33,567 nucleotides of DNA from the NCBI GenBank assembly GCA_020439925.1, contig JAGRPC010000194.1, positions 1-33,567 on the forward strand. Direction: 5' to 3'. The position numbers and the translations under genes were made by a program. The notes below the pieces were generated by a model. The model had not been told where the DNA came from. It saw only the letters and a list, made by a program, of their open reading frames with translations, and ran no database searches. Shown in pieces: positions 31,368 to 33,567 of the stretch; positions within the stretch are counted from its first letter, which is position 1; every line of letters starts with the position of its first letter. The stretch is from Verrucomicrobiia bacterium (lineage in GTDB: Bacteria; Verrucomicrobiota; Verrucomicrobiia; Verrucomicrobiales; DEV007).

Positions 31368-32346
31368 AAAGCTCGCCGGCACGGCGACGCACGTGGTAAC
31401 CGCCGGGAAGACTCGCTTTCGCGGGGCGGGAGTCGGAAAGGAGCACCGCGGCCACGCGCTCGACTTCGAAGAAGCCGCAGTCCGGGACGCCGGATTCCCG
31501 CAGCCACGAGAGAAGCAGGCGGTTGCGCCTCGCCTCGGGAAAGGTACGGAGGGCGGCCACCTCGAGCCCACCCGAGGGCTGCCGGCGCGGCAGGTTTCCC
31601 AGCATCTCCATCGACCAGGCCTCGTCGAGGGCGGCCAAATCCGCGGCGCGCAGGATCGCCTCGCGCGGATCGCGACCGACAACCTCGGCGATCTCCGGAA
31701 GAAGCCGGCGACGGATGCGGTTTCGCAGGGTGAAATCCGAGGCGTTGCTCGCATCCTCCCGCCACGCGATGCCGTGATCCCCGGCATAGGCAAGCAGCGT
31801 CTCCCTCGAGACCGTCAGGAGGGGACGGAGCAAGGTCAGCTCCACCCCGTCGACGGACCGCCGCGACTCCGAGGCCATGCCGGCGAGTCCTCGAGAACCG
31901 GCTCCCCGGAAAAGATGCATCAGCACCGTCTCGACCCGGTCGTCCGCGTGGTGGGCGAGAAAGACGCGCTCACAGTCGTGTTCCCGCGCCACCTCCGCGA
32001 GCGCCCGGTAACGCAGTTCCCGCGCCGCCACCTCGAGCGAGAGTTTTTTTTCCCGGGCGAAGGCGGCCGCCTTGACGCGACGGATCTCGCAAGGAATTCC
32101 GCGACGCTCCGCTTCCGCCGCGACGAAGGCGGCATCGGCTTCGGACGCTTCGCCGCGCAAGCCGTGCTCGACATGGACAACCCGAAGATTTTCATAACCT
32201 TCCTCCCGCAGCCAGTGCCAGAGGACCATGGAATCCACACCTCCGGAAACCGCAACAAGGTAAGCCAGCGAAGGATCCCATCGTTCGCGAAGGGGATGCC
32301 CCAGCTCGTGCAGCTCTTTTTCGTTCCTTTTCAACCGTCCCCGCAT
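31333..32346 (-). CDS. tilS: tRNA(Ile)-lysidine synthase
   Basis: A 337-residue PP-loop ATPase that modifies C34 of tRNA-Ile(CAU) to lysidine, so that it reads AUA. The PP-loop is AVSGGVDSMVL near residue 32, followed by VHVEHGLRGEASEADAAFV, LAHHADDRVETVLMHLFRG and the LLRPLL block. The C-terminal region is short: there is a substrate-binding module but apparently no second C-terminal domain, giving a size like the Aquifex rather than the E. coli enzyme. The last 35 nt overlap the end of maf on the other strand. Start at 32346. Confidence 0.95.
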   Translation of the reverse strand: MRGRLKRNEKELHELGHPLRERWDPSLAYLVAVSGGVDSMVLWHWLREEGYENLRVVHVEHGLRGEASEADAAFVAAEAERRGIPCEIRRVKAAAFAREKKLSLEVAARELRYRALAEVAREHDCERVFLAHHADDRVETVLMHLFRGAGSRGLAGMASESRRSVDGVELTLLRPLLTVSRETLLAYAGDHGIAWREDASNASDFTLRNRIRRRLLPEIAEVVGRDPREAILRAADLAALDEAWSMEMLGNLPRRQPSGGLEVAALRTFPEARRNRLLLSWLRESGVPDCGFFEVERVAAVLLSDSRPAKASLPGGYHVRRRAGELFIEGPSPGDRE

Positions 32347-32388
32347 TGAACAGGGTGAGGCGCCAGAGTCAACCCTGTCGGGTCCGCC

Positions 32389-32402
32389 GAGCCGATCGGC
32401 TC
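32389..32402. repeat. 14-bp perfect palindrome at the 3' end of the SHD1/hydrolase gene
   Basis: GAGCCGATCGGCTC overlaps two bases of the stop codon at 32401-32403. With only a four-base turn it could form a small hairpin after the gene; no T-run follows. Confidence 0.25.
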
Positions 32403-33369
32403 AGGGCATGCCCCAGGCAGGCTTCACCACCGCTTGCAGCCATTCCTTGACCTTGGCCTGCTCGAAATCCGCGAACTGGTGCCCCGTCTGCGCCATCTCG
32501 CTCGCGACCGTCCCGGCACGCCGGCTCTTGAAGTCCTTCGCCACGCCCTCGGAATTCGCGGCGTTCGGACTCGTCTCCCCCCAGCACACGTAGGCGAACT
32601 TGCCCTCCAGCGAGGGGTAGTTTCCGTCCGCCGAGGCATACCCGCCTCCTCCGTCGGCGATCACGAAGGCACCGAAAAAATCGGCGAGGCTTCCTTCCTT
32701 GTCCCTCACCCGGAGCATCCCGTCGATGCTGTGCCCGCCGTTGCTGAAACCGGAGATCACGCTCCATTCCTTCTTCAGGTTGGGAATCTTTTCGTGGATG
32801 CGCTCGATCATGGCACGGTGAAAGGCCCAGACCTGATCGTATTCACCGACCATGTTGGCCTGTCCTGGATTGTTCGCGCCCTTGGGATAAGGCAGTCCGG
32901 CAAGCACGAAGGCGCCGCCGGGCACAAAGCCGGAACTCGGCTGGTTGCCGCCCTCACCACCGGCCAGCCAGACAACGAGGCCGCAGGGTTTCGCCGGGTC
33001 GTAGTCCGTCGGGAGACGCAGGTTGCAGGCCGCGGTTTCCCCCTTGCGGTCCTTCGGAAGTTCCGGGAACTCGAGTCGCAGGCTCGCTCCGGGCTTGACG
33101 TCCTCGTCGACCACCGCGGCCGCACCGGCAGGTTCCCCGCCGGGTTTCCACGCGCGGATGAAGGCCTGGTCGACATCGGAAAACAGGGAAACGGCGAGCG
33201 TGTAATCCTTTCCGTCCGCGCGACGGATGGTCACGTCACCTCCATTCACCGCCACGATCTCGGCCTCGATCTTCCGGCCTTTCCCATCGGTGAATTCCCT
33301 TGCCGCGAGGGCGCCGGCAAACCAGGTCGGCAGCAGGGTCGCCAAAAGAAGGAGAGGGGAACTTTTCAT
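32401..33369 (-). CDS. secreted SHD1-domain/alpha-beta hydrolase protein
   Basis: A 322-residue protein from the ATG at 33369 with signal peptide MKSSPLLLLATLLPTWFAGA. Residues about 22-75 (REFTDGKGRKIEAEIVAVNG, DYTLAVSLFSDVDQAFIRAW) form an SHD1/SLA1-type small beta domain, common at the N terminus of Planctomycetota and Verrucomicrobiota exported proteins. The rest is a hydrolase-like fold with GLVVWLAGGEGG and the nucleophile elbow VISGFSNGGHS. A late His (TGHQF) may complete the triad. Substrate unknown. A promoter-like TTGACC-17-TTCCAT and a 6-bp hairpin lie immediately upstream. Confidence 0.82.
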   Translation of the reverse strand: MKSSPLLLLATLLPTWFAGALAAREFTDGKGRKIEAEIVAVNGGDVTIRRADGKDYTLAVSLFSDVDQAFIRAWKPGGEPAGAAAVVDEDVKPGASLRLEFPELPKDRKGETAACNLRLPTDYDPAKPCGLVVWLAGGEGGNQPSSGFVPGGAFVLAGLPYPKGANNPGQANMVGEYDQVWAFHRAMIERIHEKIPNLKKEWSVISGFSNGGHSIDGMLRVRDKEGSLADFFGAFVIADGGGGYASADGNYPSLEGKFAYVCWGETSPNAANSEGVAKDFKSRRAGTVASEMAQTGHQFADFEQAKVKEWLQAVVKPAWGMP

Positions 33370-33370
33370 G

Positions 33371-33385
33371 GGGTCGGATCGACCC
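33371..33385 (-). promoter_or_regulatory. leader hairpin upstream of the SHD1/hydrolase gene
   Basis: GGGTCG, loop GAT, CGACCC, ending 1 nt before the ATG. It shares the text GTCGATCCG with the leader hairpin of the methyltransferase gene. Confidence 0.35.
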
Positions 33386-33389
33386 GCGC

Positions 33390-33418
33390 ATGGAAGCGAA
33401 TTGCCCCGCAAAGGTCAA
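33390..33418 (-). promoter_or_regulatory. candidate promoter of the SHD1/hydrolase gene
   Basis: TTGACC (33413-33418), 17 nt, TTCCAT (33390-33395) on the minus strand. The -35 is good, the -10 weak. Predicted start near 33383. Confidence 0.35.
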
Positions 33419-33440
33419 GCACGCGTGTCGGTTTCCCCGC

Positions 33441-33469
33441 TTGCAATCCGGCAAATCGGGCGGTCATTC
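33441..33469 (+). promoter_or_regulatory. candidate typA promoter
   Basis: TTGCAA (33441-33446), 17 nt, TCATTC (33464-33469), 8 nt before the ATG. This would give a leaderless or one-nucleotide leader message. Confidence 0.35.
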
Positions 33470-33477
33470 CCCGTCCC

Positions 33478-33567
33478 ATGTCAGACCCCTCCTCCAGCGC
33501 CCCGGTTCCGCCCTCGCGCATCCGAAACATCGCCATCATCGCACACGTCGATCACGGCAAGACCACG
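33478..33567 (+). CDS. typA: translational GTPase TypA/BipA, 5' fragment
   Basis: Only the first 30 codons lie in the window. After a short Ser/Pro-rich N terminus the sequence reads IRNIAIIAHVDHGKTT, the G1 loop of ribosome-associated GTPases. The wording IAIIAHVDHGKTT fits TypA/BipA better than LepA (which has SIIAHIDHGKST). TypA is a ribosome-binding GTPase involved in stress and cold growth. Divergent from the SHD1/hydrolase gene. Confidence 0.85.
   Translation, partial: MSDPSSSAPVPPSRIRNIAIIAHVDHGKTT

Overview
The window reads as ordinary, gene-dense chromosome from a GC-rich bacterium of the Verrucomicrobiota, probably near Luteolibacter, Roseibacillus or Haloferula. This placement is inferred from the kinds of gene present: a 3-keto-disaccharide hydrolase (DUF1080), a sialate O-acetylesterase, planctomycete-type short cytochromes c, an SHD1-domain hydrolase, a GAFTLIE-type pseudopilin, and many secreted or lipoprotein enzymes. 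No phage, plasmid, CRISPR or complete insertion sequence is visible.

Layout. 1-1931 (minus): deoC followed by an aldehyde dehydrogenase that runs off the left edge. 2041-9566 (minus): a six-repeat NHL propeller protein, an AMP-forming acyl ligase, a sialate esterase, an acyltransferase-3/SGNH O-acyltransferase and an unknown membrane protein. 9627-15022 (minus): a methyltransferase, an exported alpha/beta hydrolase, a cyclic-nucleotide-binding-domain/aspartase fusion, a MITE-like 216-bp inverted-repeat element, and homoserine dehydrogenase. 15155-16031 (plus): a DUF1080 protein and tRNA-Phe. 16068-19735: an EF-hand lipoprotein, two small cytochromes c, a DUF4404 protein, an RlpA-like lipoprotein and a fatty acid desaturase on mixed strands. 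19763-23608 (minus): the operon ileS-lspA-rhodanese. 23978-26327: divergent recA and trpS. 26437-28906 (minus): a tightly coupled operon of an MFS transporter, a two-TM protein and a secreted OB-fold protein. 29019-31367: a pseudopilin gene divergent from a gene fusing a helix-turn-helix domain to a metallo-beta-lactamase domain, which overlaps maf. 31333-33567: tilS, an SHD1/hydrolase protein and the first 30 codons of typA.

How the genes fit together. Housekeeping functions (recA, ileS, lspA, trpS, tilS, tRNA-Phe, maf, typA, hom) are mixed with a secretory and polysaccharide-degrading repertoire. DeoC and the aldehyde dehydrogenase form a deoxynucleoside-catabolism pair. IleS-LspA is a widely conserved pairing.

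The most unusual items are the cNMP-domain/aspartase fusion, the HTH/MBL fusion facing a pseudopilin across a 9-bp inverted repeat, a rhodanese whose active-site Cys is Asp, and the MITE-like element. Many promoter-like sequences (TTGC or TTGAC, 16-17 nt, -10) also sit so close to the ATG that the mRNAs would be leaderless or nearly so. A few genes carry a hairpin where a Shine-Dalgarno would be expected. I saw no obvious new multi-gene defence or biosynthetic system.
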